Of a DNA stretch of 64,000 bases, positions 10,250 to 22,124 are shown in pieces (positions within the stretch are counted from its first letter, which is position 1; each line of letters opens with the position of its first letter). The stretch lies in contig NC_018207.1 in assembly GCF_000219625.1 (NCBI RefSeq), positions 248,001 through 312,000 on the forward strand. Reading direction: 5' to 3'. Both the position numbers and the translations under genes were made by a program. The notes beneath the pieces were generated by a model that saw nothing but the letters and a program-made list of their open reading frames with translations, did no database searches and was not told the DNA's origin. The stretch is from Zymoseptoria tritici IPO323 (Eukaryota > Ascomycota > Dothideomycetes > Mycosphaerellales > Mycosphaerellaceae).

Positions 10250-11457
10250 CGTGTGTGGGTTTGATATGGGTCGAGGTGCCGGATGCGTTGAGGTTGGTGG
10301 GTGGTGTTTGTCGTGGAGATGTAGGTTTGAGGTCGACGGTGTGTTTGTGGCGAGGTGAATGTAAGGAGGAGATGGTCGGCGTGGTCGAATTTGCTTGTGA
10401 CTTTGGTCGAGAGGTGGCTCGCGCCTGTTTAGTCTTTCTCCGGAAATCTTGGTTTCCGATGGAGCGAATTCACGAGGTGTCGCGTGCTCCGTGATGCTGA
10501 TGCCGATGTCTTGTGTCGAACGCTCGTGAGGGCAATTAATGCAGTCGTGGACGTCGTATAGGTTGCAAATAGGTGAACAAGAGGTCGGACGAATTTGTGT
10601 ATCGAACGAAGTATCCGGAATGGAGAAACGGAGAAAGAAAGCGCCTAGAACCCCCGACTCTTTATCGTCTTGCTTGTGATTTGTCCTTCGGCATGCACTC
10701 CGTGGCGGGCCGCATACACTACGTCGGCTTTGGAGATTCAGATCCGAGATGGGTCCGAGTTGTCCGAGTTGAAGTGTCAAGTCCTCAAGTAAATAACTCC
10801 TTACAATACAGATGCAGGCACAAGGAACAGCGACGAAAGAGAAATGTTGTCAAAGGTACAGATATGGTATATAACAGAATTACATGGTACTGTTACAATA
10901 ATACAGGCGTATGAGCTGCAATGCTGGGTATCTCTTCAAAAATGCCTCGCTGGCCGCTCTTTCGCCTCCCGACTTCGCCTGCTCCGAACAAAGAAAATGC
11001 CGCAAAAATGCCGCTCGCAAAGAACAAAGTGACAAACTTTCTGATCAAGTCTCGACTGCAAACTTTGAGATGGCTCGCTCTCTATCCTCTCGTTGATACA
11101 CTGCGTTTGAGTAATAGCTGCTCAAGCGTTGGTGACTGCGCTTGCGTTCCGCGGCCGTGCAGTCCAGCTGTGGCTGCGGGTACGCATAGGGAAGCTCTTC
11201 AAGCCATGCCGGGTGGTTGTAGCCGTGATAGCAATGCTATGCGGCGTCGGATAATTGTCGCTAGTATCTCGAGTCGTGCTCAGTCGGAAGCAAGAGGCGT
11301 CGGCATCATCCAAGGCAACGTCTGCGAGTCTCTTCTCGGCGTGCTGCTCTGTGACAGGCGAGGAAACCTGAAGGCCAAAAAGGCGGATCGTTCACGGGCA
11401 GAGACTCTGGTTCTTGAGCTCGTTGGGGTAGTGTTGGTGTAGCGAGGAGCCTTCGAC

Positions 11458-11898
11458 TTAGGCCATGCGGTTCGTTGCTTTGTGGTCGTGTCGAGGCGAG
11501 TGTTGGGTTGAGATGATGGTGTTGGTGGTAGTGTCGAGCGAGTTGGTGGTGATGGGAAGTAGTCGGTCATGTCCCTCGATCTCGGACTCGATACAGGTGT
11601 TTTCGAAAGGCAGGAAAGGCATGGTGCCAATGGAAAGGACTGTCTTGGGCAGAGATGGTCCATTGTTGGAAGAGAGGCGTAGTTTTTGGAGACGGTATTG
11701 TATGGCAGACAGTGGAGTTGACCAGACTGTTGGGTCGACGGTGAGAGAAGTAGGCAATATGCTGTCCAGTTGCGGTATGTGGCGTATATGAATGCGAGAA
11801 GGCTTGATGATAGATTGGGTTGGTATTGCGTGCAGAGATGTGGATAATGAACTGGGAAGAGGAACCAACAGAAATACGAGGCAGAACGGGGAATACAT
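11458..11898 (-). CDS. Hypothetical small secreted protein (weak candidate)
   Basis: Intronless ATG-initiated frame of 146 codons. The first about 24 residues look like a signal peptide (hydrophobic CLVFLLVPL, small residues before LHA). The remainder is Ser/Thr/Pro-rich with a single later Cys and no recognised domain. A second frame on the same strand overlaps it (11567-11959), which weakens the case. No neighbour gives context. Confidence 0.22.
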   Translation of the reverse strand: MYSPFCLVFLLVPLPSSLSTSLHAIPTQSIIKPSRIHIRHIPQLDSILPTSLTVDPTVWSTPLSAIQYRLQKLRLSSNNGPSLPKTVLSIGTMPFLPFENTCIESEIEGHDRLLPITTNSLDTTTNTIISTQHSPRHDHKATNRMA

Positions 11899-12307
11899 AT
11901 ACCAACCTCGCCATCAGACCAGCACCAACGGTCATCACCAGACTAACGGCTTGAGCCAAGCAACATCAGTCTGGTTCGCATCAGCTGGGGCGTTCGGACA
12001 TGCGCGCTGCGCGTTCGGAGTCGCCATTCGGGTGCTAGACAAGACACCATGTGATGCGACGACCTATTCCGGAACAGCTGGGCGAAACGAACGGTCTGGC
12101 GGACATGGGAAGCGAGAAAATCGTGGCGCTGAGACTCCAGCTGCAGGTACATAATTTGCTGGTTGGAATGTGGATCTTGCGTGTCCCTGGCGTGAGGGTG
12201 AAGGATCCGCTAGAGTGGCGCCGGTGGGAAGTCTGGCGGAGTCGCCCGTCGAAGCCGCGCCAGCGAAGACGAAGAGCGGGAGGAAGAAGGATCACCTGAG
12301 AAGAACA

Positions 12308-12353
12308 GTCGAGACTCGATAAGACGCAGAGTCGAGACTCGATAAGACGCAGT
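12308..12353. repeat. Exact 23-bp tandem duplication
   Basis: Two perfect adjacent copies of a 23-bp unit that begins AGTCGAGACTCG, at 12308-12330 and 12331-12353, in non-coding DNA. Confidence 0.9.
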
Positions 12354-13020
12354 TGAAGCTCGATTGGGGTGCTGCATGGTCGATCATGGGGTGTCTGAGG
12401 CATCGTAAGATTCGTAACAAGGCAAACGCGCCGAGAATAACAATGTCGAATCCTTGTCATTGCGAAGCTAATGCTGTGCGATGCGTTGAAACTCGCATTG
12501 CAACGGGACAATGCACGAGGTGTGGTGGAGACTGGGAGTAATTGCGGCGCGATGTGTGTGACCTCGAGTACCAGTGACCGGGCAGGCGTGCCTGTCTGTA
12601 CCTTGCAGCATGACATCGAGTCGCAGATAAACTTGATCCCGTCATGTCGGGTTTGCGGAGCGAGAAAATGATCCTGCAGAAGATGCTACCAAGGTAACAA
12701 CCACCGGCGAGAACGTCCTGTGTTTGATCCTTCCTCTATCGGGCATGGTCGCGACATGCTGCTCAGGTTTTGGCAAGCATAGACGGCAGACACCGCCAGT
12801 TGCAAAAGAGTACCTACACCTGTACAACAAACCTTCGACGTTCGGAGTACGCGAAGGTCGAACCAGCTGCCGATGTCTTCGGGACGAAACGACTGGTCTT
12901 CAGGCGAAAGTGGCTTGCAAAAAGAGGCTTGAGGCTGAATGAAAATGCCATGGATTCCTCTATCAAACTCTCGCAGCTCATTGGCCGGAAGGCTTTCTTC
13001 CACATCCCGGCCAGACTCAT

Positions 13021-13040
13021 CTCTCTCTCTCTCTCTCTCT
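13021..13040. repeat. CT dinucleotide microsatellite
   Basis: Ten uninterrupted CT units in gene-poor DNA, followed by a short pyrimidine run. Confidence 0.9.
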
Positions 13041-14134
13041 TCTTCACAGCAGACTTTTTGACTGTACTGCACACGGGAGGATGGTGTAATACAAGTCTGG
13101 ATGCACGCCGTTGAAACTCGATCAGACCACACTGCCGTCCGTTCACCGTTGTCGTTGCCAAAACCGACCGCGTCTCTCCGTCCCATGGAACGCGTCAAAT
13201 GCAGGGATTACAGACGTTTGTCAACGTCTTTCTCAGACTGGAACCCTGCATGTCGACCGACAACATGTGTATCTCTTGCGATGATGACCTCGCGTCTTTC
13301 GCAAGGCGTTACATCAACAAGTTGACAACAACGCCATCTGGTACTGTGCGACCTCTCCCCGCAGGCAAACCACGATCGTGCGACCTCTGCATCGCCGTGT
13401 CACCGCGCCCAGTGTGTCAAGATGACAAGATCTGTAAGGGAGCGCTCGGACTCGAACGCCTTCAGGCTTGTGCAATCTATCTCCAACCCCACGACCAGAT
13501 TTTCTTGGTCGACGAGTTGTGATTCCACTGTGAAGTGCAGAAAGGCAGCGTGTTCATCACTCTATTCCGAGATTAGGGACGAACTTGAGCCCTAAGGTAC
13601 CTCCTAGAGGATCTTCCTGCTTTGACGATCAACGGAGATGACACCGACAGGCTTTGGAATCCTGCCGGAGTTGGAAGCGACGTCACGACCACTACGACAA
13701 CACGATTTTGCGATAGGTCGTGACAATTCTTGCTACACGCCCAGTACCGCTGCATGTCGTTCTCCGGTATCTCCCTCTTGACTACAGTGTACGCGTTTCT
13801 TGGTGAGTTGCCATGGGCAATGCAATGCATTGGCGCAAGGAGACTATTGAAGCCCGGACTCGGAAGCCGGGTCGTCGATTCCGAGATGGAGATATGCACA
13901 GGCCCTTTTGAAGATGGTTTGCAGCGTGCAGGTCGGATAAGGTAGGTCTCATGATTTCAAATTCGATGGTGGGGAATAAGTTCATGCATGTTGATGTGAG
14001 GAGTAAGTGACTTCTTGTCGGAACATCCGGTCATATGGCGAAGTGTTTCGCTGTGGACTTGGCCTGGTATGAGTTCATCCTATGTACAGGACTGGCATGT
14101 AGATCTTCTCGTCTATGTCAAATACTTGATCCAT

Positions 14135-15532
14135 CTACTTCAGCGTAACCAACTCCTCCGCAGACGTCGGATGAATCGCTACACAACGATCAAAGTCCGC
14201 CTTGGTCGCGCCCATGCGAATAGCCACACCAAAACCTTGCAGCATCTCGCCGGATCCAAGACCCAGAATGTGCAGACCCACGACCTTCTCGTCCTTGCCC
14301 TGGCAGACCAACTTGTACGATGTGGGACCCTTGTCCTCTTGCTCCATCATGGAATAGTACATGGCCGTGAAGCTCGTGTTGTAGACCTTGATGTTCTCGT
14401 CGCCGAACTTCTCCCTCGCCTCGGGTTCCGTCATTCCGATGCTGCCGACCTCGGGATGCGCGAAGACGATGGACGGGATGTTCTCATACTCGAGTCGGGC
14501 GTCCTTCTTGCCGCCGAAGACACGGTCGGCGAGTTTGCGGCCTGCGGCGATGGCGACAGGAGTCAATTCGAAGCCCTTGTCGCACACGTCGCCGAGGGCG
14601 AAGATGTGCTCGACGTTGGTGTTTTGGTAGTCGTCCACGGGAATGTGCTTCTTGTCATTGGTCTTGACGCCGGATGCTTCGAGGTTGAGCTTTTCGAGCT
14701 CGGGAGCACGGCCGATGGCCCAGAGCACTGTGTCGACTTCGAGCTTGCCCTCGCCGTTGGAGTCCTTGTAGTGCAGCGTCTTCTTGCCATTGCCGGCGTC
14801 CTCGAGCTTGGATTGGGAGGAGTTCTTATGGAGGATGATTCCTTGTCGCTCGTACTCGGCCACCACCTTATCCTGAATCATCGGGTCGAAAGTTCGAAGG
14901 AACTTGTCCTGGCGGATGAAGAGATGCGTTTCGGTGCCAAGAGCGTGAAACATGCCCGCCATTTCAATGGCAATGTAGCCGGCGCCCACGACGGCTACCC
15001 TCTTCGGCTGGTGCTCCAGCTCGAAGAATCCGTCGGATGTGATGCCCAGCTCGGCGCCCTCCACGGGAGGCAAATTGGGGTATCCTCCTACGGCGACCAG
15101 AATCTTCTTCGCCTTGATGTCGATCTCCGTCTTATCATCAAGCGTGACCGTGACCACATGAGGATCCTTGAAAGTGGCCGTGCCGTGCAAGTACTCCACC
15201 TTGTCATTCTTCAAGTTCTTCTCATAGATCCCATTCAGTCTCTTGACATACGCATCTCGCTTGTTCTTGAAATAATTCCAGTCAAACGGCTTCGTCTCTT
15301 CCACGCTGAAGCCATAGTTCTTCGCCTCATGAATCGTCTCCCGGATCGAGGCGGCGTTCCATGTCACCTTCTTCGGCACACATCCCACGTTCACACAGGT
15401 GCCTCCCAGACGCTTGTTCTCGACCGCAATGGTCTTTTGTCCGTAAATGCCACTCGCACGCCTCGCGCTGGCCAATCCGCCGGATCCACCGCCAATGACC
15501 AGGTAGTCGCACTCTTTCTGGATGGGCGCCAT
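14135..15532 (-). CDS. GLR1: Glutathione reductase
   Basis: NADPH-dependent FAD disulfide reductase that keeps glutathione reduced. 465 residues, intronless, from the ATG at 15532. Visible features: FAD-binding dinucleotide fold at the N-terminus ([19 protein letters not shown]), redox-active disulfide GGTCVNVGC (Cys46 and Cys51), NADPH-binding [13 protein letters not shown], the FAD motif [10 protein letters not shown], and the C-terminal dimer-interface catalytic His in HPTSAEE (His454). It ends ELVTLK, as is usual for eukaryotic GR. The ATG product is cytosolic, but the frame continues upstream without a stop and reads like a mitochondrial presequence (see 15533-15727). Confidence 0.96.
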   Translation of the reverse strand: MAPIQKECDYLVIGGGSGGLASARRASGIYGQKTIAVENKRLGGTCVNVGCVPKKVTWNAASIRETIHEAKNYGFSVEETKPFDWNYFKNKRDAYVKRLNGIYEKNLKNDKVEYLHGTATFKDPHVVTVTLDDKTEIDIKAKKILVAVGGYPNLPPVEGAELGITSDGFFELEHQPKRVAVVGAGYIAIEMAGMFHALGTETHLFIRQDKFLRTFDPMIQDKVVAEYERQGIILHKNSSQSKLEDAGNGKKTLHYKDSNGEGKLEVDTVLWAIGRAPELEKLNLEASGVKTNDKKHIPVDDYQNTNVEHIFALGDVCDKGFELTPVAIAAGRKLADRVFGGKKDARLEYENIPSIVFAHPEVGSIGMTEPEAREKFGDENIKVYNTSFTAMYYSMMEQEDKGPTSYKLVCQGKDEKVVGLHILGLGSGEMLQGFGVAIRMGATKADFDRCVAIHPTSAEELVTLK

Positions 15533-15727
15533 GATGGAGGAGCTGGAGGCGAAGTGTCGGGACAGGGAATCGAGTCGCTGCGAGCCTGCCGTCCTGGGCA
15601 GTAGGGTCCGCGTGGAGGCTGCGGTGGCGAGGAGACGGAGGGGTGTTTGTTGAGACAGCTTGACGGCTGAGTGGGGTAGATCGATGGTGGACGAGGGTGC
15701 GGGAGGTGGAAATAAATAGGAAAAGGT
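15533..15727 (-). promoter_or_regulatory. In-frame, ATG-less leader of GLR1 with mitochondrial-presequence character
   Basis: Upstream of the GLR1 ATG the same frame stays open for 65 codons, up to a TGA at 15728-15730, with no ATG. Its last 42 codons, from an in-frame CTG at 15656-15658, encode a segment rich in Leu, Ala, Ser, Thr and Arg with a single acidic residue (for example [17 protein letters not shown], and SRHFASSSS just before the ATG). That composition is typical of a matrix-targeting presequence. An ATC at 15683-15685, preceded by ACC, is another possible near-cognate start. Use of either start is inferred, not shown. Confidence 0.5.
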
Positions 15728-15934
15728 TCAAGCTGAAGGATGACGTGCCGGAGCCGATTTACGGAAGGATGACGAGATATGTAATCGTCAAGACTGCGTG
15801 TGCTGTACCTTACGATTAGACATGTGCTGTCAGCTTCTGTTCTGCGGAATCTCGAGGAATGGTGAGACTGCCAGGTGGTTTGCAGCGGTAGTGGACGTGA
15901 AAATGTCCGGCGATTGCCACAACGACCCCACTAA

Positions 15935-15939
15935 CGAGA
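15935..15939. repeat. Target-site duplication, left copy (CGAGA)
   Basis: CGAGA immediately before the left LTR is repeated at 22296-22300 right after the right LTR. A 5-bp duplication is usual for Ty1/copia integrases. Confidence 0.9.
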
Positions 15940-16110
15940 TGTTGTGGATCATCAGACTGACCATTAGTGAAGTGCACGTAACTAGTGCTAAGGCATTCCT
16001 ACACACAGATAGCTAAAGTAAGAATCTTATACTTAAGATTCTCTCTATATAATAATATATACCTGCTAATTAGAGGTCTTCTTCTACTTAGCTTAAGTCT
16101 AATTATAATA
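15940..16110 (+). repeat. Left LTR (171 bp)
   Basis: Starts TGTTGTGG and aligns without gaps to 22125-22295. The two differ at 17 sites, all C/T or G/A. This copy keeps C/G in its outer (5') part and carries the mutated base in its inner (3') part, so its 3' terminus reads ATA in place of ACA. Confidence 0.93.
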
Positions 16111-16126
16111 GGTTATAAGCCCGGCG
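16111..16126 (+). other. Primer-binding site matching the middle of initiator tRNA-Met
   Basis: The 16 bases right after the left LTR (GGTTATAAGCCCGGCG) match, with one G-to-A change, the complement of the anticodon stem-loop of eukaryotic initiator tRNA-Met (GGTTATGAGCCC contains CAT in complement). This is the half-tRNA priming used by copia-type elements in place of the tRNA 3' end. The tRNA sequence is recalled, not searched. Confidence 0.75.
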
Positions 16127-19100
16127 TAACTACTGCATACTTAAGGAAGAATTGTCTATTCTAAGCGCAGCTACTAAAACCTTACTATATACTATTTAGA
16201 TAGTTAACTAGCGAGCCGAGAAAGAGCTAGTTATAATAATAGCCACAATATAGGCTAATAAGTTTAAGACTACAAAGGAGAATAAAGTCCTAAGAAAAGG
16301 AAGTAACTTCTTAGACTAGTTAAGGATGCTTAAAGCAGCCCTTATAGATAAGGAGGTATTAGGCTATGTCTTTTATAATATTCCCTAGTACCCTGCCTAA
16401 CTAAAGCTAGGAATTAAAGTTAGATATCCCTCTTTACTAACTAAGGAGAGTACTACTTTATCCTTCTAGGCTCTAACTCCTTCCTAAAAAGAAGGAGGGG
16501 ATACTCTAGTAATAGAACCTATTTTAACTAGTAGACTAAGACTAACTCCTCTTTAAGTCTAGTATAAGCATAACCTAATTATATATAGGATTATTAGTAA
16601 AAGGATTAACTAATCTCTAAGGCCTAACTTTAGGGATATAGAGAAGATAGCTAAGGAACTATATAATACTATTATAGCTACTTACAGGCCTATTATAACT
16701 ATAAATATTTATAATAGCCTAAGGATTCTTAGAATTAGTAATATTAAGATCTAAGGAATAAACACTTAGAAGTACTATAAGGACTTCTAGAAGTAGTATT
16801 ACAAGTATATCTCTATAATAAAATAATACTTTAGGTCTAAGAATATTTTAGTCTTAAAGCTTACCTTTAGTAATAAGCAGATTAGGCTATTCTTTATTTA
16901 GGGCCTCTACTATCTAGAATACCTAAGAAGCTAGAGATAATCCTATTATATTAAGAACATAACTCTTAAAGAGCTAATTACCTTATTAATTAAGGAACCT
17001 CCTCTATAGATATAAAGGATAGTAGGAGGATTTAAGGGTGCTATAATAGATAATAATTAGTATATTAAGTATACTTATTATATCTATATAAATGCAGATT
17101 GCTTTAAGAAGTACCTTAATAAGGCCCTAAAGTCCTAGGTACATAAAGGAAAAGGAGGATCTAATAAGAATAAGAAGAAGTCCTAAGATAAGAGCAAGAG
17201 ATATAATAAGAAGGGAGGAAAGGGTACTATAGCAATTAAGCCTATCTCCTCTTCTAATATAAGCTTAGGCTCTAATTTAGATAGCTTATTTACAGGAGTA
17301 GCAATTACTACTACTAGAATATAAAGGAGTAATACTATTATCTAAGATTCTAGTATATTATACTACTTCTTTAATAACAAGTCCTAGTTCTTAAACCTTA
17401 AACCCCTAGAAACCCTAATTAGGTTCTCTTAAGCTATTAGACAAAGTATAGTTATATACTTAGGAAGTGTAAGGATTATAATAAAGTATAAGGGGAATAA
17501 GTTAAATATTACCTTACAAGATATGTTATACTCTCCTAACTCTAATTATAACCTTATCTTAGCAAAGACTCTCTAGCTAAAGTGCAAGGTCTACCTAGAC
17601 AGGCTATCTTTATATATTCTAAGGAATAATAAGAAGATAAGTAAGGTTTAGTCTACTTATAATGTTCTAATCCTCTAGAATGTAACTGTCTCTCTTCCTA
17701 AGGGGAGTACTAAAGTTACTTCTATAACTAACAGGAATATATTCTATTTAGCCTTTGCTATACCTAAGGCTAATATAATAAGATAGTACTAAAGACTAAG
17801 CTATATAGGGAACAAGATTCTTAGTATAATAAAGGCTTAAGTTTAAGGACTTAAGCAGATTAACATATCTATACTCGAGCACTATAAGCTATACAAGCTT
17901 GTAAGGTTATAAAGAGTAGTATTAAGAACTCTAAGACTAATACCTTAATCCTTATTAGATAAGGTCTATATTAACATTATAGGACTAATCTTTCTACTAG
18001 ATATCTTTAGATACAAGTACATCCTTATAATTACTAATATAAAGTTAAGAAAGAGATAGGCTATCTTCTACAAGCTTAAATTATAAGCTGTACAAATTAT
18101 TAAGAAATAAACTACTAAGATATTTAACTAGTATAAAAAGATAGTTAAGATCTAGTTCTTAGATAAAGAAGGAGAGTTTAATAATAATAATCTAATTATA
18201 TTTGCAGAGAATAAGGGACTAAGATAGGATTTCTTAGTTCCTTATACTCCTAAGTAGAATAGAATTGCAGAATTATCTAACAAGATTATCCTTAATAAGG
18301 TAAGAGCAATAATAATTAACTCTAGCCTACCTCTTCCTCTTTAGAGTTTTGCAGTTATATATATAATCTTCCTTACTAATAGGCTAGTATGCCTATTAAC
18401 TAATAAGATTCCTCTTTAGGAATTTAATTAAAATCTTAATACTAGAACTCTATATATTAATCTAACAAAGGTTAGGAGATTTAGATGCAGAGTATATCTG
18501 TATAATTAGAGGAGACCTAATTTATAGAAGTTCTATCCTAGAGTAGAGAAATACTAGAATCTAGGATTCTAGGAGAACACTTTAACTAACTATATAGTTT
18601 AGAAGTTTAAACTATCTACCCTTACTAGGTTTTAGTATAAGATTATAACCTCTCCTTATATAATACATAATAAGAATAAGGTATATAGTATAATACCTGC
18701 TACCCTAGACTTCTAGGAGGAGAGTTTCTTATAACTAATATAACCTATTACTATAGAACAGGAAGTCTATACTATCTATACTAAAGATTAAGATTAGGGC
18801 TAGGATGCCTAAGGGCAAGATACCTAACCTCTTACTACTTCTTATCTTTAAGAAGTAGAGAATATATTTAATACTATATAAAGAGAGAGAAACTAAGCCT
18901 TCCTTTTAACATCTTAAGGGGAGCAAATATTAGGTTAGGATATATAGTCCTAAGATAACTAATATAAGTAGTCTAAGCCTAATTAGCTAGAGGTTACTAA
19001 GTATAAAGAAGCCTCCTAGCTAGCTTAGGGGAAGTATATTTCTAAGGAAACAGGAAGTCCTAAGGGATTCTAAGAAAGTCCTAAGGGATTCTAGAAGCAG

Positions 19101-20976
19101 GCTAATACCTTATTAATATAGCTATAATATTAAGTATTAATAAAGAATTTCCCTAAAAGGGAAGACCTCTAAGATTATACTATAACTCCTTTCCTAGATA
19201 TTTATATTATAGGAAAGAGGAAAGTAGGGAGAAGCCCTAAGAGACCTAAAAAATTAGGTAATAAAGCAAGTCCTAAAAGCTTAGGCATATTTAGACTCTT
19301 AAGAAGTAGAAGATTAGTTATAAGAAAAGACTATAGCAAGATCTAAAAGATAGGACTTAAAGTAACAAATCCTAATCTATCTAATTCTAAGATAGTTAAG
19401 GAAGCTCTCTCTAGATCTAACTATAAGGAATAAGAGAAAGCTATTATTAAGGAAGCTAAGTTACTTAAGTTTATAGGATGCCTTAAATAAAAACTTATTA
19501 GCACCCTCCCTAAGGGGAGAGTCCCTCTTATAGGAAAATAGGTCTTTAAGATTAAGGTACTCCTAGATAGAACTATAGAGAAGTATAAGGCTAGATAGAT
19601 AGCTAAGGGATTTATATAAAGGAAGGGACTTAACTATATTAATACCTTTGCTCCTACCCTAAGAGCTGTAATAAGGAGAATACTTCTATCCCTCTTAGTT
19701 AACTTTAGCTAGAAGAGGAGATAAGTTAATATTAAGACTATATTCCTAAATCTAAACCTAGATAAGCAGATCTTTATTAAGCTACTAGAGGGAGCTTATC
19801 TCTTTAAGAAAGATACCTATAAGTATATTATATATATTAAGAAAAGACTATATAAGCTTAAGTAGGCAGCTGCTCTCTAGCACTATAATACTATAGATAC
19901 TCTTTAAAAGCTTAGTTTAACAAGAACTATTAGCGATACTTGCCTCTTTTAAGGGAAAGGCATCCTTATTCTCCTTTATATAAATAACTTCTAGATCTTT
20001 AGATAGTTAGACTATAAGATTAACAAGCTAATTAAGGGATTAGAGCAGAAGTACATAATTAAGGTTATTAATACTAATGTCTTTCTTAGACTTTACCTAA
20101 AGGAAGGGAAAGATAGCTCTATATCTGTCTCTTAGGAATACTATTTTAGAGACAAACTTTAAGGATATAGTCTTAGTAATACAAAGAGTATTAAGTACCC
20201 CCTTAACACCCTCCTTAAACCCCTCTAAGATAAGGGAACAAAGGAGGACTATAATCTCTTTAATAAGATTATTAGGGAACTGCAACATCTATTAAACTAT
20301 ACTAGACTAGATATTAGTTTTACTATTAACTACTATATAAGGTTCCTTTAGAACCTAGGACCTTTATATATTTAGGCAGCTAAATATATCTAGAGATATG
20401 TTGCAGGTATAATTAATAAGTGCCTTATATATAGGAAAACTAAGGAGCAAATTTAGATTAAAGCATTCTTAGACTCTAACTTTGCTAATAATCCTAGTAT
20501 ATCTAGGTCTACCTTAGGAATACTCTTTAAAATTGCAGGAGGCCTAGTTATCTAGAGATCTTAACTATAGAAAGAAGTAGTACTATCTAGTACTAAGGCA
20601 AAGTACCTCTCTCTTACTAAGGTAATAAGAGAAATAAATTAGGTAAGGAATCTTGTTAATAAGCTCTAGCCCTTTACCTAGGCTAAAAGCATTTCTACTA
20701 TCCTTATTAAAGTAGATAATTAATTAGCTATTAGCCTTATAGAAAACTATGCTAACTCTAAAAGATTAAGATATATCTCTTTTAGGAATTATTACTACAA
20801 AGAACAATATAATAAGGGGAGTATTAAGGTAGAGTTTATAAGGACAGATATGCAGCTTATAGACTATCTAACAAAACTAAAATCCCTAAATACTATCCTC
20901 TAATATATAGATCTATAAATCTAGCAAAAAGATACTTATGTGTCTATATTAGGTAGCTAATATAGATATATAAAAG

Positions 20977-21048
20977 AGGCTAATACAGGAATTAAACCTA
21001 TAACTTTCTAATTTGTAGTTAGAAATTATACTACTAGACTAACTAGCC
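20977..21048 (-). pseudogene. tRNA-Cys-like sequence inside the retrotransposon
   Basis: On the minus strand 72 bases fold as a standard cloverleaf: 7-bp acceptor stem (GGCTAGT with ATTAGCC), 5-bp anticodon stem (TCTAA with TTAGA) around the loop CTACAAA, 5-base variable loop, 5-bp T stem (ATAGG with CCTGT, one T-G pair) around TTTAATT, and a T at the discriminator position. The D arm is the weakest part. The anticodon reads ACA; a RIP-type G-to-A change from GCA (Cys) explains it. A- and B-box remnants are present, and TTTT follows one base after the 3' end, like a pol III terminator. It lies between pol and the right LTR and is almost certainly non-functional. Confidence 0.7.
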
Positions 21049-22113
21049 CTTAATAAGAAGAGGGAAATTGCTCTTAAATTTATGCCTTAATACCTACATT
21101 CCTACCTAAGAAGGATTCCTTCCCTAGAATTATACTATTTTATTTATTACAAAACTAAAAAGCATAACACTTAGAATACTTATTTTATTCTTATTTATAT
21201 AAAGGAAAGGAGGCAACTATATATCTTTATAAAAGTATCTAAGAAACTATAAGAAAAATACCTAGCTAAAGGAAAACTTTTCTATAAAAACCTAAAAGCA
21301 TTAGAGTATATCTTAGAACCTATAGCCTGCCCCCTTAAAACTACTATTAAAAGACTAAGCTAATTCCCCTAAAATCTTAATTTAAAGCCTAGGAGAATAT
21401 TAGTTTTTATTAGGGAAGAAGGGATTTTAAGGAAAACATATATAGGATACTATACTACTAACTATTATTTTATCTCTGCCTTATTAAAGCTTAATATTTA
21501 GCTAAGAGGAGTCTAGTTATAATATAATACAAATCCCTAAGGATTAGGAGTTATTAGACTAGGATAGTTTTCTACTAGGAAGGCCTACTCCCTTAGGTTA
21601 TACAGCTCCTCTATTACTATATTAATAAGGTCTATAGTAAGGAGATCCTTATTAAGCTTAGCTATAAACCTATTAAAGTAAGCTATAAAAGAGAAGGGAC
21701 CCTAAGCCCTAATATTTACTTTATTATAGTATCTATTTATCTCTCCTCTAATAAATTAATATATAGTCTAATATGCTATAGAACTATCTTTATAGATCTA
21801 TAGGAGATCTCTACTACTAATAGCTCTTACTTTATTAATAACTTACTAGAAAGTTTTCCTAAGGATAGAGAAAGCTACTCTTCTTCTAGAAGCTATAGCT
21901 AGTAATATAGACTATATTATTAATAGCTATAAGGGATAAATAATAGATTAGCTAATAAATTAGCTAAATAGATAAGAGGTATAGATTATAAAGTAGAGGA
22001 ATAAAAAAGCTAAAAGAAGATGCTTTTTAATAAGCTAAAGCCGAGTATTAGCTACGTAGTAGGTAAATACCTACTATATTTAGGTAATAGACAGCTCGTA
22101 ATAATACAGCTGC

Positions 22114-22124
22114 TAATAGGGGAG
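22114..22124 (+). other. Polypurine tract of the copia element
   Basis: A purine-rich run ending in AGGGGAG directly abuts the right LTR, where plus-strand priming is expected. Confidence 0.7.

Larger units (their letters stand above)
10250..14134. other. Gene-poor stretch of 3.9 kb
   Basis: No recognisable gene. Many short open frames on both strands lack family motifs and have no convincing spliced partners. It contains one weak candidate for a small secreted protein (11458-11898), an exact 23-bp tandem duplication (12308-12353) and a CT microsatellite (13021-13040). The UPS2 promoter is at its left end and the GLR1 3' UTR at its right end. A non-coding RNA cannot be excluded by eye. Confidence 0.45.

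Noticed and set aside
10250..10780. 177-codon N-terminal extension of UPS2
   Set aside because: Open frame but Pro/His/Thr-rich and unrelated to PRELI proteins, which start at the MKFF-type Met. Taken as 5' UTR.
12035..12616. 193-codon frame on the minus strand
   Set aside because: No ATG-proximal signal, domain or codon pattern; the composition looks like random non-coding DNA.
14015..15604. 529-codon open frame on the plus strand
   Set aside because: It is fully antisense to glutathione reductase; biased third positions of that gene leave its mirror frame open. No protein family features.
15873..15900. AGGTGGTTTGC near both sides of the copia insertion (also about 22310)
   Set aside because: Only 11 exact bases outside the target duplication; too short to claim a second duplication.
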